From Bacteroidota bacterium (GTDB lineage: Bacteria; Bacteroidota; Bacteroidia; Bacteroidales; VadinHA17): a stretch of 34,663 nt of DNA. Shown here piece by piece: positions 15,348 through 24,472 of the stretch. Both the position numbers and the translations under genes were made by a program. Where the stretch lies: contig QKGI01000053.1 in the NCBI GenBank assembly GCA_003250475.1, forward strand, positions 1 to 34,663. The letters run 5' to 3'. Below the pieces are notes generated by a model that was not told where the DNA came from, searched no databases, and worked only from the letters and a program-made list of their open reading frames with translations. How positions within the stretch are numbered: position 1 is the first letter of the stretch; each line of letters starts with the position of its first letter.

Positions 15348-17810
15348 ATGGATAAAAAGACATTCGGAAAATGGGACAGTATCGGCCTGCATGAGCTGAT
15401 AGACGAAGGGAGAGAGATTATTCCAATTCTATCCGACGGAGATGATCAGGAACTTGAGGAGGTGGAGATACCCGGCAGTGTCCCTCTTCTTCCGCTCAGG
15501 AATACCGTTCTCTTCCCGGGAGTGGTAATCCCTATCGCTGTAGGCCGTTCAAAATCTGTTCAGCTTGTCCGCGATGCCTATCGCGGCGACAGGCTTGTTG
15601 CTGCCGTGGCACAGCTCGATGCTGAGATCGATGATCCACAGGTACGTGATCTCAATGTTGTGGGGACGCTGGGCCAGGTAGTGAAGCTGCTTGAGATGCC
15701 TGACGGAACAACCACGGCCATTATCCAGGGCCGCAGGCGCATCTCGGTAGTAAGTATCGAGCAGACAGAGCCTTATATGACTGCCCAGGTCAAGGCAATA
15801 CCTGAAGCCAGGGGTGTAGAGGATGAGAAGGACTTCGAAGTGATCATCGGGTCTCTGAAGGACCTCTCCGTTAAGATCGTGAAGCTCAACCCGAATATAA
15901 ACCCGGAGGCTTCCTTCGCAGTTAAGAATATTGAAAACAGTACCTACCTCATCAACTATATCTGTGCCAACACCGAGATAAACGTAAACGACAAACAGAA
16001 GCTGCTTGAGGCTGCGACTCTCAGGGAACGCGGACTGAGGCTCCTTGAGCACCTTGTGCGCGAGATACAGCTGCTGGAACTGAAAAATGAGCTGCAGTCA
16101 AAGGTTAAGTATGAGATAGACCAGCAACAGCGGGAATTTCTGCTTCATCAGCAGATGAAGACCATTCAGAACGAGCTGGGAGGTAACCCTATTGAAAAGG
16201 AGGTAGAGGAGTTTCGTGCCAGGGGGCTGAAAAAACCATGGGGCGAGGATGTGGCTAAAGTGTTCGGCCGCGAGCTCGACAAGCTGTCGCGGCTCAATCC
16301 CGCAGCTGCAGAGTATTCGGTACAGGTAAACTATATCCAGACGTTGCTTGAGCTGCCCTGGAATGAGTATACCATCGACAATCTCGACCTGAAAAATGCG
16401 CAGCATGTGCTTGATGAGGATCATTACGGTCTTGAGGAGGTCAAGGAGAGGATACTTGAGCACCTGGCGGTTCTGAAGCTCAAGGGTGATCTCAAGTCGC
16501 CGATCTTATGCCTCTATGGTCCTCCGGGTGTTGGCAAGACCTCGCTGGGTAAATCTGTTGCACGCGCCCTCGGACGCAAGTATGCGCGCATGTCGCTTGG
16601 CGGGTTGCATGACGAAGCGGAAATCAGGGGCCATCGCAAAACATATATAGGCGCTATGCCGGGCAGGGTGGTGCAGAACATACGCCGCGCAGGCTCATCA
16701 AACCCGGTTTTCATCCTGGATGAGATAGATAAGGTGGGGCAGGATTTCAGGGGTGATCCCTCCTCTGCGCTGCTGGAGGTGCTTGACCCGGAACAGAATA
16801 CACATTTCTATGACAACTTCCTGGAGATGGAGTATGACCTGTCAAAGGTGCTCTTCATAGCTACTGCCAACACTCTCTCAACGGTGAGTCCTGCCCTTCG
16901 CGACAGGATGGAACTGATAGAGATATCGGGTTACCTTGTCGAGGAGAAGAGGGAAATAGCCGTGAGGCATCTTATTCCCAAGCAGCTTGAGGCCCACGGC
17001 GTCACCCCCGGGCAGTTCCGTCTCAGCAGGGAGGTTATAGAGGAGGTGATACAGAAGTATACGAGGGAGTCAGGTGTCAGGGAGCTTGACAAGAGGATTG
17101 CCAAGCTGGTACGTTACAGGGCCAGGGAGATAGCCTTTGACAGCAATCCCGAAGCAGAGATCACTGGCAGCAAGGTGACGGAGATACTCGGACCGCAGAA
17201 ATACATGAAGGATATTTACGACGGCAATGACCAGGCCGGGGTTGTGACAGGACTGGCCTGGACGGCTACAGGAGGGGAGATATTGTTTGTTGAGACCAGC
17301 CTCAGCAGGGGCAAGGGCAACCTGACCCTTACCGGCAACCTGGGGGATGTGATGAAGGAGTCAGCAGTAATAGCACTTGAGTACCTGAAAGCACATGCCT
17401 CACTGTTCGGGCTCCCGGAGACATTCTCGGAGAAATGGAACATCCATATTCATGTACCTGAAGGAGCTATACCCAAGGACGGGCCATCAGCAGGTATCAC
17501 CATGGCTGTCTCGGTAGCCTCGGCATTCACCCAGAGAAAAGTAAAGAAGTATGTTGCTATGACCGGGGAGATTACACTCAGGGGTAAGGTATTGCCTGTA
17601 GGAGGCATAAAGGAAAAGATACTTGCCGCCAAGCGTGCCGGGATAAAGGAGATCGTTCTGTCAGAACAGAACCGCAAGGATGTTGAGGAGATCAAGGATA
17701 AGTATGTGCGGGGGCTGAAGTTCAATTATGTACGAACCATCATGGATGTGCTTGATCATGTATTGCTGCATCAGAAGGTGGCAAATGCAAGAGCAATCGA
17801 ATTTGACTAA
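15348..17810 (+). CDS. lon: ATP-dependent protease Lon (LonA)
   Basis: A cytoplasmic hexameric AAA+ serine protease that degrades misfolded and short-lived regulatory proteins. Residues about 43-245 form the N-terminal substrate-binding (LON) domain, followed by a coiled-coil region. The AAA+ module has Walker A GPPGVGKT (391-398) and Walker B FILDEID (455-461). The C-terminal peptidase domain carries the catalytic serine in DGPSAG (S714) and the lysine in GGIKEK (K755). Its 820 residues are usual for LonA of Bacteroidota. ATG 15348 follows an A/T-rich leader. coaD begins 17 bases after its stop, so the two are probably co-transcribed. Confidence 0.97.
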   Translation: MDKKTFGKWDSIGLHELIDEGREIIPILSDGDDQELEEVEIPGSVPLLPLRNTVLFPGVVIPIAVGRSKSVQLVRDAYRGDRLVAAVAQLDAEIDDPQVRDLNVVGTLGQVVKLLEMPDGTTTAIIQGRRRISVVSIEQTEPYMTAQVKAIPEARGVEDEKDFEVIIGSLKDLSVKIVKLNPNINPEASFAVKNIENSTYLINYICANTEINVNDKQKLLEAATLRERGLRLLEHLVREIQLLELKNELQSKVKYEIDQQQREFLLHQQMKTIQNELGGNPIEKEVEEFRARGLKKPWGEDVAKVFGRELDKLSRLNPAAAEYSVQVNYIQTLLELPWNEYTIDNLDLKNAQHVLDEDHYGLEEVKERILEHLAVLKLKGDLKSPILCLYGPPGVGKTSLGKSVARALGRKYARMSLGGLHDEAEIRGHRKTYIGAMPGRVVQNIRRAGSSNPVFILDEIDKVGQDFRGDPSSALLEVLDPEQNTHFYDNFLEMEYDLSKVLFIATANTLSTVSPALRDRMELIEISGYLVEEKREIAVRHLIPKQLEAHGVTPGQFRLSREVIEEVIQKYTRESGVRELDKRIAKLVRYRAREIAFDSNPEAEITGSKVTEILGPQKYMKDIYDGNDQAGVVTGLAWTATGGEILFVETSLSRGKGNLTLTGNLGDVMKESAVIALEYLKAHASLFGLPETFSEKWNIHIHVPEGAIPKDGPSAGITMAVSVASAFTQRKVKKYVAMTGEITLRGKVLPVGGIKEKILAAKRAGIKEIVLSEQNRKDVEEIKDKYVRGLKFNYVRTIMDVLDHVLLHQKVANARAIEFD

Positions 17811-17827
17811 CCGAAAAAATAACAGTC

Positions 17828-18304
17828 ATGGAGAGAACAGCTGTTTTTCCCGGATCTTTCGACCCCTTTACTGTCGGGCATGAATCGATAGTCAGAAGAG
17901 CCCTGCCGCTTTTTGACAGGGTCATAATAGCTGTCGGCGAGAACAGTGACAAGAAGACTCTTTTCAGCGTTGAAACGAGGATCAGGATGATATCAAAGGT
18001 CTTCGAAGGAGAGAGCAGGGTAGAGGTAACCAGTTTCAGCGGCCTGACGGTGGATTTCTGCCGTAAGAACAAAGCACGGTATATAGTGCGCGGGCTGCGT
18101 ACCTCTGCTGATTTTGAATATGAGAGAGCCATGGGTCACATGAACTGGAAGATGGCACCTGAAATTGATACGGTATTCCTGCTTACCAGCACCGAACATA
18201 CTCCTGTGAACTCGACAATCGTCCGCGATATAATCAAAAACGGCGGTGACGCGTCAGCATTTGTTCCCTCCTCAATAAATATATCCGATTACCTGGGAAG
18301 GTGA
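17828..18304 (+). CDS. coaD: Phosphopantetheine adenylyltransferase
   Basis: It catalyses the penultimate step of coenzyme A synthesis, joining 4'-phosphopantetheine and ATP to give dephospho-CoA and pyrophosphate. The nucleotidyltransferase signature GSFDPFTVGH (9-18, with H18) is intact, as are RGLR (88-91) and the C-terminal NSTIVRD (128-134) that closes over ATP. At 158 residues it is full length. It follows lon by 17 bases. Its TGA stop directly abuts the stop of the opposite-strand NUDIX gene, leaving no room for a terminator between them. Confidence 0.96.
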   Translation: MERTAVFPGSFDPFTVGHESIVRRALPLFDRVIIAVGENSDKKTLFSVETRIRMISKVFEGESRVEVTSFSGLTVDFCRKNKARYIVRGLRTSADFEYERAMGHMNWKMAPEIDTVFLLTSTEHTPVNSTIVRDIIKNGGDASAFVPSSINISDYLGR

Positions 18305-18922
18305 TTACTTGACCTTGAGAGTGTAGTTCAGGAGGTCGAGCAGGGACTGGAAGGTATTTGATTTTATGCCTGCTATCTCGGCAGGGGCAAGCCATTCTGC
18401 ATGAGTGATCCCCTCTTCAGCCTGCGGCTCTGTGATCATCTCTCCGCTGTACTTCATGCGAAACCACCATGTTTTTTTCATATAGGGCTTATTGTCAAAG
18501 AGGTATGTATGGTAGCTGGGTGGCAGTGAGCCGACGATGGCATGACCGTGAATATTGCATTCCTCCGTCACCTCCCTGAGAGCGCACTCTTCGGGAGTTT
18601 CTCCCTCCTCCATGTGTCCTTTGGGGAGATCCCACCTGCCGTAGCGCATTATGAAAAGATATTTGCCTGAGGGATGCCCCACCAGTCCGCCTGCGGCATT
18701 GGTAACAACAAACCAGGAGGAAAATACATTCCACAGGTTGTTGATATCAGATGAATAAATATTGAGTGACTGCAGTTCATTATTGACGGCAAACTCTGAT
18801 ATTTGGGCGAACAGTTCCTCCGGCACATTATATTTGTGGAAAAGGGCGTACTTTTGCACCCTGTCGGGCTCGGGAGAGAGAGTGATGACCCTGTTATCAA
18901 AATATACCTTATACTTCAGCAT
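18305..18922 (-). CDS. NUDIX hydrolase
   Basis: A 205-residue protein with a Nudix box at residues 102-124. It reads G-x5-E-x7-REVTEEC-N-I, with the metal-binding E117, E120 and E121 in place. The usual glycine near the end of the box is Asn123. Residues 1-70 form an N-terminal extension seen in Bacteroidota relatives (start MLKYKVYFDNRVI). It probably hydrolyses a nucleoside diphosphate linked to another group; the substrate is unknown. The gene fills the space between coaD and pyrE exactly: its TAA abuts the coaD TGA, and its ATG abuts the pyrE ATG (the sequence CATATG). Its promoter must therefore lie inside pyrE. Confidence 0.88.
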   Translation of the reverse strand: MLKYKVYFDNRVITLSPEPDRVQKYALFHKYNVPEELFAQISEFAVNNELQSLNIYSSDINNLWNVFSSWFVVTNAAGGLVGHPSGKYLFIMRYGRWDLPKGHMEEGETPEECALREVTEECNIHGHAIVGSLPPSYHTYLFDNKPYMKKTWWFRMKYSGEMITEPQAEEGITHAEWLAPAEIAGIKSNTFQSLLDLLNYTLKVK

Positions 18923-19558
18923 ATGGATGCAATAGCTAACAAAACCGCGGAATATCTACTGCAAATTAAAGCAATTAAATTACAACCGGCAAAACCATTT
19001 ACCTGGGCCTCCGGGTGGAAATCGCCCATCTATTGCGACAATCGTATGACTCTTTCTTTCCCGGTTGTCCGTACTTTCATCAGGGATTCCTTTGCCGCAA
19101 GGGTCAGGCAGTTGTATCCTGATGCAGAGGTTATTGCCGGTGTGGCAACAGGTGCTATCGCTCATGGAGCACTGGTGGCGGACAGCCTGGGGCTGCCTTT
19201 CATCTATGTCAGGTCGGGAGTGAAGGATCACGGGCTGGGCAACCAGATAGAAGGTTATTTTGAAAAGGGGCAGAAGGTCGTTGTTATTGAGGACCTCATC
19301 TCCACAGGGGGGAGCAGCCTCGGTGCGGTAAAAGCCCTTCGGGAAGCCGGATGCACTGTTGCCGGAATGATAGCGATCTTTACCTATGGCTTCAGCAAGG
19401 CCGTCGAGGCCTTTGCTGCGGAGGAATGCAGGCTTGACACCCTCAGTGACTACACGGTGCTTGTTGATCTGGCAGCTGCCTCGGGATATATCTCAGAACA
19501 GGATGTGGCAACACTGAGGGACTGGCGTCTGGAACCTTCTGCCTGGGGCAGGGAGTGA
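18923..19558 (+). CDS. pyrE: Orotate phosphoribosyltransferase
   Basis: It converts orotate and PRPP to orotidine 5'-phosphate in pyrimidine synthesis. Landmarks are the substrate loop KDHGLGNQIEG (101-111) and the PRPP-binding motif VVVIEDLISTGGSS (119-132). The start is ATG 18923 (MDAIANKTAEYLL), which gives 211 residues, the normal family length. An in-frame ATG at 18803 would add 40 residues that overlap the NUDIX gene and look non-native. The start codon directly abuts the start codon of the divergent NUDIX gene, so pyrE must be transcribed from inside that gene or by read-through from lon-coaD. The SRPBCC gene follows after 31 bases. Confidence 0.95.
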   Translation: MDAIANKTAEYLLQIKAIKLQPAKPFTWASGWKSPIYCDNRMTLSFPVVRTFIRDSFAARVRQLYPDAEVIAGVATGAIAHGALVADSLGLPFIYVRSGVKDHGLGNQIEGYFEKGQKVVVIEDLISTGGSSLGAVKALREAGCTVAGMIAIFTYGFSKAVEAFAAEECRLDTLSDYTVLVDLAAASGYISEQDVATLRDWRLEPSAWGRE

Positions 19559-19589
19559 AATAAACAATAAGGACATAGCATATAAGGAG

Positions 19590-20036
19590 ATGAGTCCATT
19601 GACAACCTATAACAGCAGGAAGGGCGAGGTGCCGTGCGGAGACAGTGATCTTTATACCTTTCTTACGGATATGCGTAATTTTAAAACGCTGATCCCTAAC
19701 GGTCTCGTTACCGACTGGGATGCCACAGAAGACCGGTGCAGTTTTAAAATTGACAAGACGGGGAAGATAGCAGCGTCACTGTCAGAGGCTCTGCCACATT
19801 CGGTAATCGTATATGATGCCGAGACATTCCTGACGGGAAAGGTCAGGGTTCAGATCACAATAGACTATATTTCCGGGACAAGATCATCATTCAGTATCAA
19901 TGCCGGAGTGAACATGAACCCTCTCCTGCGGATGCTCCTGGGGGATTCTGCTGACAGATACCTTGACAACCTTATTGACGCCATTGAGTCGTATGACGGA
20001 TTCGACAGGATCAGAGGATGTAATCAATCTCTTTAA
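19590..20036 (+). CDS. SRPBCC-fold protein
   Basis: A 148-residue soluble protein with the pattern of the SRPBCC/START-like ligand-binding fold: an N-terminal strand, the helix DSDLYTFLTDMRNFKTLIP, a run of antiparallel strands, and a long C-terminal helix (SADRYLDNLIDAIESY). No catalytic residue can be named. In Bacteroidota such a gene commonly sits between pyrE and birA, as here. AAGGAG directly touches ATG 19590. The TTG at 19599 has better spacing (9 bases) to the same AAGGAG, so the start is uncertain by three codons. The 3' end overlaps birA by 26 bases, tail to tail. Confidence 0.75.
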   Translation: MSPLTTYNSRKGEVPCGDSDLYTFLTDMRNFKTLIPNGLVTDWDATEDRCSFKIDKTGKIAASLSEALPHSVIVYDAETFLTGKVRVQITIDYISGTRSSFSINAGVNMNPLLRMLLGDSADRYLDNLIDAIESYDGFDRIRGCNQSL

Positions 20037-20751
20037 AGGCATATTCACTGACAGTCCCGTTCTTCCTGCTTACCATGAGCAGACCGTCAGGGCTGACGCG
20101 TTCTATTTTCCCGTCGAACTCACCCTGCCCGTCAGTGAAGCGGTGCCATTCACCTGACCTGTAAAGTGCATCATGATACTCGGTCCCAAGCAGTGATGTC
20201 TCACCCCGTAACAGCATAGCATATCTTCTGTCAAGCATCTCCATAAGCTGGCCTGAGACCTGGCCCAGGTCAAATGTTCTGCCTGTTATCCGGGCCAGGG
20301 AGACAGGATTTCCGGCACCGGCACTGAAGATAGTCTGGTTGACATTAAGTCCGATACCGGCGACACAGCTTCCCAGCGTTTCACCCATGATACTGTTTTC
20401 TATCAGGATACCTGCTATTTTGTCATCTGCCACGAATATGTCATTGGGCCACTTGATCCTGACCAGCGGTGAGTGTATTTTTACAAGATCATGCACTGCC
20501 AGGGAGACCATCTGGGAAATGACGAACTGTTGTGCCGGCTTTATCGTTACCGGGTACAGTATGACACTCATCAGCAGGTTGTTATCAGGTTCACTCTCCC
20601 ATGTGTTCCCGGCCTGTCCCCGGCCACTCTCCTGAAAGGAAGCTGTGATCACAGTCCCCTCCGGCGGCTTCTCTTCGCGTATCATGGCAGAGGCAACCGT
20701 ATTGGTAGATGACACTTTTACATAGTGTCTGACATTTGATCCTATAATCAT
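20011..20751 (-). CDS. birA: Biotin-[acetyl-CoA-carboxylase] ligase (class I, no DNA-binding domain)
   Basis: It activates biotin as biotinyl-AMP and attaches it to the biotin carrier domain of carboxylases. Visible motifs are SSTN (14-17), the biotin-loop GRGQAG (43-48; GRGRxG in E. coli, here with Q), KWPND (100-104), the lysine in KIAGIL (K111), and GIGLNVNQ (132-139). The protein starts straight into the catalytic domain, with no winged-helix N-terminus, so it is not a transcriptional repressor. A small C-terminal SH3-like domain ends at residue 246. It is divergent from rsfS across a 169-base gap and overlaps the SRPBCC gene at its 3' end. Confidence 0.94.
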   Translation of the reverse strand: MIIGSNVRHYVKVSSTNTVASAMIREEKPPEGTVITASFQESGRGQAGNTWESEPDNNLLMSVILYPVTIKPAQQFVISQMVSLAVHDLVKIHSPLVRIKWPNDIFVADDKIAGILIENSIMGETLGSCVAGIGLNVNQTIFSAGAGNPVSLARITGRTFDLGQVSGQLMEMLDRRYAMLLRGETSLLGTEYHDALYRSGEWHRFTDGQGEFDGKIERVSPDGLLMVSRKNGTVSEYAFKEIDYIL

Positions 20752-20872
20752 GACAAAGAGTTATCTGCGGTACCTTAAATCCCCATTTCCGGCCATTTTG
20801 CCATCAATGAACAAATTGGCACCCTTATTGTAAAAAGAATTAACGCCGGACGAAAATACGGATAAATGTTCG

Positions 20873-20880
20873 TAATTTTG
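20873..20880 (+). promoter_or_regulatory. Candidate -7 element for the rsfS-ftsH operon
   Basis: TAATTTTG followed by C matches TAnnTTTGC and lies 40 bases before ATG 20921. No TTTG is found at the -33 position. It would drive rsfS, ftsH, the DUF2007 gene, cdsA and psd. Confidence 0.45.
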
Positions 20881-20920
20881 CGGCAGTTAACAGAACTGTT
20901 TATAACTGAAAAGTTTATTG

Positions 20921-21307
20921 ATGAGAAAAGCCGGAAAGGAAGCCACCGAGATAACTGACAGCGTAGTCAGGGGATTGTTTGAAAAAAAGGGGGAGAAGGT
21001 GGCGCTTATTGATCTCAGGAATATTGAAAACAGGGTATGTGACTGGTTTGTGATCAGCCATGCCGCCTCAACAAAACAGGTTGATTCTCTTGCCTGGTCG
21101 GTGGAGGATATAGTAAGGAAGGAGACAGGCAGAAAACCCTTCCATGTGGAGGGAAAAGAGAACTGCATGTGGGTCCTGCTGGATTACGGCGATATTCTTG
21201 TTCATATCTTCCAGCAGCCCTACAGGGACTTTTACAATCTTGAGTCATTATGGGCTGACGGAAGCATAACATTCCCCGAGGACACTTCAGAAAAGAAAGG
21301 TAATTGA
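20921..21307 (+). CDS. rsfS: Ribosomal silencing factor RsfS (Iojap/YbeB)
   Basis: It binds L14 on the large ribosomal subunit and blocks subunit joining when nutrients are low. The protein has the compact Iojap layout: VALIDLRNIE, then CDWFVISHAAST, then the C-terminal WVLLDYGDILVHIFQ, and an aromatic-rich FYNLESLWAD tail, all well conserved family segments. ATG 20921 is preferred; a TTG three bases earlier (20918) would add one residue. It is first in a tight operon; ftsH starts 3 bases after its stop. Confidence 0.95.
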   Translation: MRKAGKEATEITDSVVRGLFEKKGEKVALIDLRNIENRVCDWFVISHAASTKQVDSLAWSVEDIVRKETGRKPFHVEGKENCMWVLLDYGDILVHIFQQPYRDFYNLESLWADGSITFPEDTSEKKGN

Positions 21308-21310
21308 AAT

Positions 21311-23428
21311 ATGGCAGAGAGTAAGGAGACTCCGAAGTCAAACAATAAAAATGATAAGAACCCCAGGTCATGGTTCAGTTCCAGCTGGATGTTCGCAATA
21401 TTGCTGCTGACATTTATTGTCTTCCAGCTCCTTTTTTCCGGCAAGTATACCCAGAAGGCCGGGCAGCGTGAGATAGAGGAGATGGTCATGCATCATGACA
21501 TCGAAAAGGTGGTTGTGATAAATGAGGAGCAGGCTGAGATATATATCAAGCCTGATTCGCTGAAAAGCGGCCGGTATCCTGATTTTGCAGAGCACAGGAG
21601 CTTTGGTCTCCAGCCTCCCAAACCACAGTTTTACCATACCTTCGGCACAGTTGAACTGTTCCAGAAGTTTTTCGAGGAAGCCCAGGACAAGGCCGGTTAT
21701 ACCGAGCAGGAGCGTATCTACCTTGAGTATCAGAAGAGAAAGGACTATCTCAGTACCTTCCTGGGAGTCATACTGCCTTTCCTCATCATAGCCCTTTTGT
21801 GGATCTTCTTTATGCGCCGGATGGCGTCAGGCGGGGGCGGAGGCGGCGCCGGCAACATTTTCAGTGTGGGCAAGTCAAAGGCTCAGATCTTTGACAAGGA
21901 CACTCACATAAAGACCAATTTCAATGATGTTGCAGGTCTCGAGGAGGCCAAGACGGAGGTGATGGAGATAGTTGATTTTCTCAAGAATCCCAAGAAATAT
22001 ACCTCTCTCGGGGGCAAGATACCTAAGGGTGCCCTGTTAGTCGGTCCTCCCGGGACGGGCAAGACCCTCCTTGCGAAGGCTGTTGCCGGTGAGGCCAATG
22101 TACCATTCTTCTCCATCAGTGGTTCGGATTTCGTGGAGATGTTTGTAGGTGTAGGTGCCTCCCGTGTCAGGGATCTCTTCAAGCAGGCCAAGGAGAAGGC
22201 CCCCTGCATAGTCTTTATTGATGAGATAGATGCTGTAGGGCGTGCCCGCGGGCGCAATCCAAACTTCGGTGCCAACGATGAGCGTGAGAACACCCTGAAC
22301 CAGCTTCTTACAGAGATGGATGGCTTTGGCACCAACAGCGGTGTGATAATCCTTGCCGCCACCAACAGGGCTGACATACTTGATAAGGCACTTCTCAGGG
22401 CAGGCCGTTTCGACCGCCAGATAAGCGTTGAGCTGCCTGACCTCAAAGAGCGGGAAGCTATATTTAAAGTCCACCTGCGGCCCATCAAGCTGGCAGACGG
22501 GTTTGACGTGGCGTTTCTTGCAAAGCAGACCCCCGGTTTCTCCGGGGCAGATATCGCCAATGTATGCAATGAGGCTGCGCTCATTGCGGCGAGAGGCAAC
22601 AAGACCGCGGTGGAAAAACAGGATTTCCTTGACGCTATCGACAGGATTATTGGCGGTCTTGAGAAAAAGAACAAGATCATATCTCCGGAAGAAAAGAAGA
22701 CCATTGCCTATCATGAGGCAGGGCATGCTACTGTCAGCTGGCTGCTCGAGCATGCCAGTCCCCTTCTCAAGGTGACCATAATACCAAGGGGCAAAGCACT
22801 GGGTGCTGCCTGGTACCTGCCCGAGGAGAGATCGATCTCTACACGTGAGCATATTCTTGACGAGCTTGCCTATGCCCTGGGAGGCAGAGCGGCAGAAGAG
22901 ATAGTGATAGGAAAAATATCAACAGGGGCACTCAGTGACCTCGAGAAGGTGACGAAGCAGGCATATGCCATGGTTGCCTATTTCGGTATGTCACAGAAGG
23001 TGGGCAACATCAGCTTCTATGACTCTTCGGGCCAGTCTGACTATGGGTTCACCAAGCCCTACAGCGAGAAGACCTCAGAACTTATTGACAGCGAGGCAAA
23101 GAAGATAATAGAGGAGTCTTACAAGAAGGCCAAGGAGGTCATCTCCGACAATATAGAAGGACTGAGACAGCTTGCCGAGCAGCTGCTCGAGAAAGAGGTC
23201 ATCTTCAGCGAGGATCTTGAACGCATCTTCGGCAAACGTAAGGGAGAGAAGCCTGAATCAGTACCGGCAGGGTCACCCGGGGAAGAACAGGTCCGGCCGG
23301 CTGAGGCTGATTCTTCCGGTAAGCATGACGGTGAGCCTGCCGTGACAGAGGAGAAAATGCCCGCGGATGAGCAGCCGAAGGAGTCCGGCGAAGAAACTGC
23401 TCCTGAAGAGCCAGTATCAGAGGGTTAG
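21311..23428 (+). CDS. ftsH: ATP-dependent zinc metalloprotease FtsH
   Basis: A membrane-anchored AAA+ protease that degrades membrane and regulatory proteins. There are two membrane segments (about 26-43 and 150-168) around a periplasmic domain, then a Gly-rich linker (173-181). Walker A is GPPGTGKT (245-252), Walker [11 protein letters not shown] (299-308), and the second region of homology includes RAGRFDRQ (363-370). The zinc site is HEAGH (468-472), with the third ligand Asp probably in SDLEKVT (D543). A 60-residue tail after about residue 643 is rich in Glu, Pro and Ser and likely disordered. It lies between rsfS (3 bases) and the DUF2007 gene (1 base), and so shares an operon with phospholipid genes. 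In E. coli FtsH controls lipid A synthesis; a similar link here is only suggested. Confidence 0.97.
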   Translation: MAESKETPKSNNKNDKNPRSWFSSSWMFAILLLTFIVFQLLFSGKYTQKAGQREIEEMVMHHDIEKVVVINEEQAEIYIKPDSLKSGRYPDFAEHRSFGLQPPKPQFYHTFGTVELFQKFFEEAQDKAGYTEQERIYLEYQKRKDYLSTFLGVILPFLIIALLWIFFMRRMASGGGGGGAGNIFSVGKSKAQIFDKDTHIKTNFNDVAGLEEAKTEVMEIVDFLKNPKKYTSLGGKIPKGALLVGPPGTGKTLLAKAVAGEANVPFFSISGSDFVEMFVGVGASRVRDLFKQAKEKAPCIVFIDEIDAVGRARGRNPNFGANDERENTLNQLLTEMDGFGTNSGVIILAATNRADILDKALLRAGRFDRQISVELPDLKEREAIFKVHLRPIKLADGFDVAFLAKQTPGFSGADIANVCNEAALIAARGNKTAVEKQDFLDAIDRIIGGLEKKNKIISPEEKKTIAYHEAGHATVSWLLEHASPLLKVTIIPRGKALGAAWYLPEERSISTREHILDELAYALGGRAAEEIVIGKISTGALSDLEKVTKQAYAMVAYFGMSQKVGNISFYDSSGQSDYGFTKPYSEKTSELIDSEAKKIIEESYKKAKEVISDNIEGLRQLAEQLLEKEVIFSEDLERIFGKRKGEKPESVPAGSPGEEQVRPAEADSSGKHDGEPAVTEEKMPADEQPKESGEETAPEEPVSEG

Positions 23429-23429
23429 T

Positions 23430-23627
23430 ATGGAGAGTGACTGGGTTGTCATAGCCGGATTTACTGATGATATAAGAAGCCAGATAGCCGTCGAACGACT
23501 ACTGACAAACGGCATTGATGCCGTCGCTGTCGACAAACGTGACAGTATTTATAAGATCGGTGAGATCGGGATTTACGTCCATCGTGACAACGTACTTATA
23601 GCAAAGGAAATAATCAAAGATCTGTAA
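23430..23627 (+). CDS. Small DUF2007 (putative signal-transducing protein domain) protein
   Basis: A 65-residue protein starting MESDWVVIAGFTDDIRSQIAVERLL. It has the DUF2007 ferredoxin-like pattern of two strand-helix-strand halves: an early AxFxxxxxAxxxxxxL stretch, the GIDAVAVDK middle, and a C-terminal VHRDNVLIAKEII helix. The ATG at 23430 begins one base after the ftsH stop. An in-frame ATG 21 codons earlier lies inside ftsH and adds no conserved sequence. Its stop is one base before the cdsA start. The function is unknown; tight linkage to ftsH and cdsA suggests a regulatory or adaptor role, which is speculation. Confidence 0.8.
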   Translation: MESDWVVIAGFTDDIRSQIAVERLLTNGIDAVAVDKRDSIYKIGEIGIYVHRDNVLIAKEIIKDL

Positions 23628-23628
23628 G

Positions 23629-24471
23629 GTGACCAATCTCATTCGGCGGACAATAACCGGTGCTTTTATAGTGATCTTCGTGCTTGGCGGACTGTGGTTC
23701 CATCCCGTTTCATTTTTCCTGGTGGGTGCTGTTATGATTGCAGGGACACAGCGTGAATACTATATTATGGTCAGGGGGACAGGTGTCAGGCCACAGCTGG
23801 TTACAGGCATAATAAGCGGTTTTCTGCTATATGTCACATCAACCGTTATTGCCCTGGGCTGGCTCCCGAGGGAAGGCTTCCTGGTGCTTATACCGGTCAT
23901 TTCAATAATAATGGCCATTGAGCTGTTCAGGAACGTCGAGAGACCGTTTGATTCGCTTGCCCATACTTTCTTTTCAATCCTGTACACTGCCGTCCCATTC
24001 TCAATGTTCCCCTTTGCGGCGTTTAACCATACGGGCCTCACCCCGTTGCTGCCAATGGATGGGATTGTCTTTTCACCCGGAATACTTATCGGGTTCTTCC
24101 TGCTGCTCTGGACCAATGATACAGGGGCATATCTCGTGGGCTCATCCCTGGGCAGACATCGTCTTTTTGAACGTATTTCCCCGAAGAAATCGTGGGAGGG
24201 CTTTTTCGGAGGGTTGATATTGACGCTCCTTATTGCACGCCTTCTTTCTGGATGGCTCGGTGTTGCGGACAGAACAGGGTGGATGGTTATTGCCATCATA
24301 ATCTCGGTTGCAGGAACGCTGGGTGACCTTCTTGAGTCTATGCTGAAGAGGAGTCTGGGCCTGAAGGATTCAGGAACTATTATGCCTGGTCACGGCGGTT
24401 TCCTTGACCGGTTCGACAGTGTGGTGGTGGCTTTTCCTCTGGTATATTTATATCTGGCAATAACAATATGA
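23629..24471 (+). CDS. cdsA: Phosphatidate cytidylyltransferase (CDP-diacylglycerol synthase)
   Basis: It makes CDP-diacylglycerol from phosphatidic acid and CTP, the precursor of all phospholipids. The protein is hydrophobic, with about eight membrane segments in 280 residues. Family landmarks are ISPKKSWEGFFGG, the LGDLLESMLKR segment, and the C-terminal signature KDSG then PGHGGFLDRFD, whose acidic residues bind metal. The start is GTG 23629, one base after the preceding stop; no ATG fits nearby. It precedes psd by a single base, and the next enzyme of the route, pssA, is at the right end of the window. Confidence 0.96.
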   Translation: MTNLIRRTITGAFIVIFVLGGLWFHPVSFFLVGAVMIAGTQREYYIMVRGTGVRPQLVTGIISGFLLYVTSTVIALGWLPREGFLVLIPVISIIMAIELFRNVERPFDSLAHTFFSILYTAVPFSMFPFAAFNHTGLTPLLPMDGIVFSPGILIGFFLLLWTNDTGAYLVGSSLGRHRLFERISPKKSWEGFFGGLILTLLIARLLSGWLGVADRTGWMVIAIIISVAGTLGDLLESMLKRSLGLKDSGTIMPGHGGFLDRFDSVVVAFPLVYLYLAITI

Positions 24472-24472
24472 A

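Noticed and set aside
18803-18922. Longer pyrE start at 18803
   Set aside because: The 40 added residues lie wholly over the NUDIX gene; the start at 18923 gives normal family length.
21904-22852. Long open frames on the minus strand inside ftsH (about 270 codons)
   Set aside because: They are shadows of the strongly biased ftsH coding frame, with no recognisable domain or start context.
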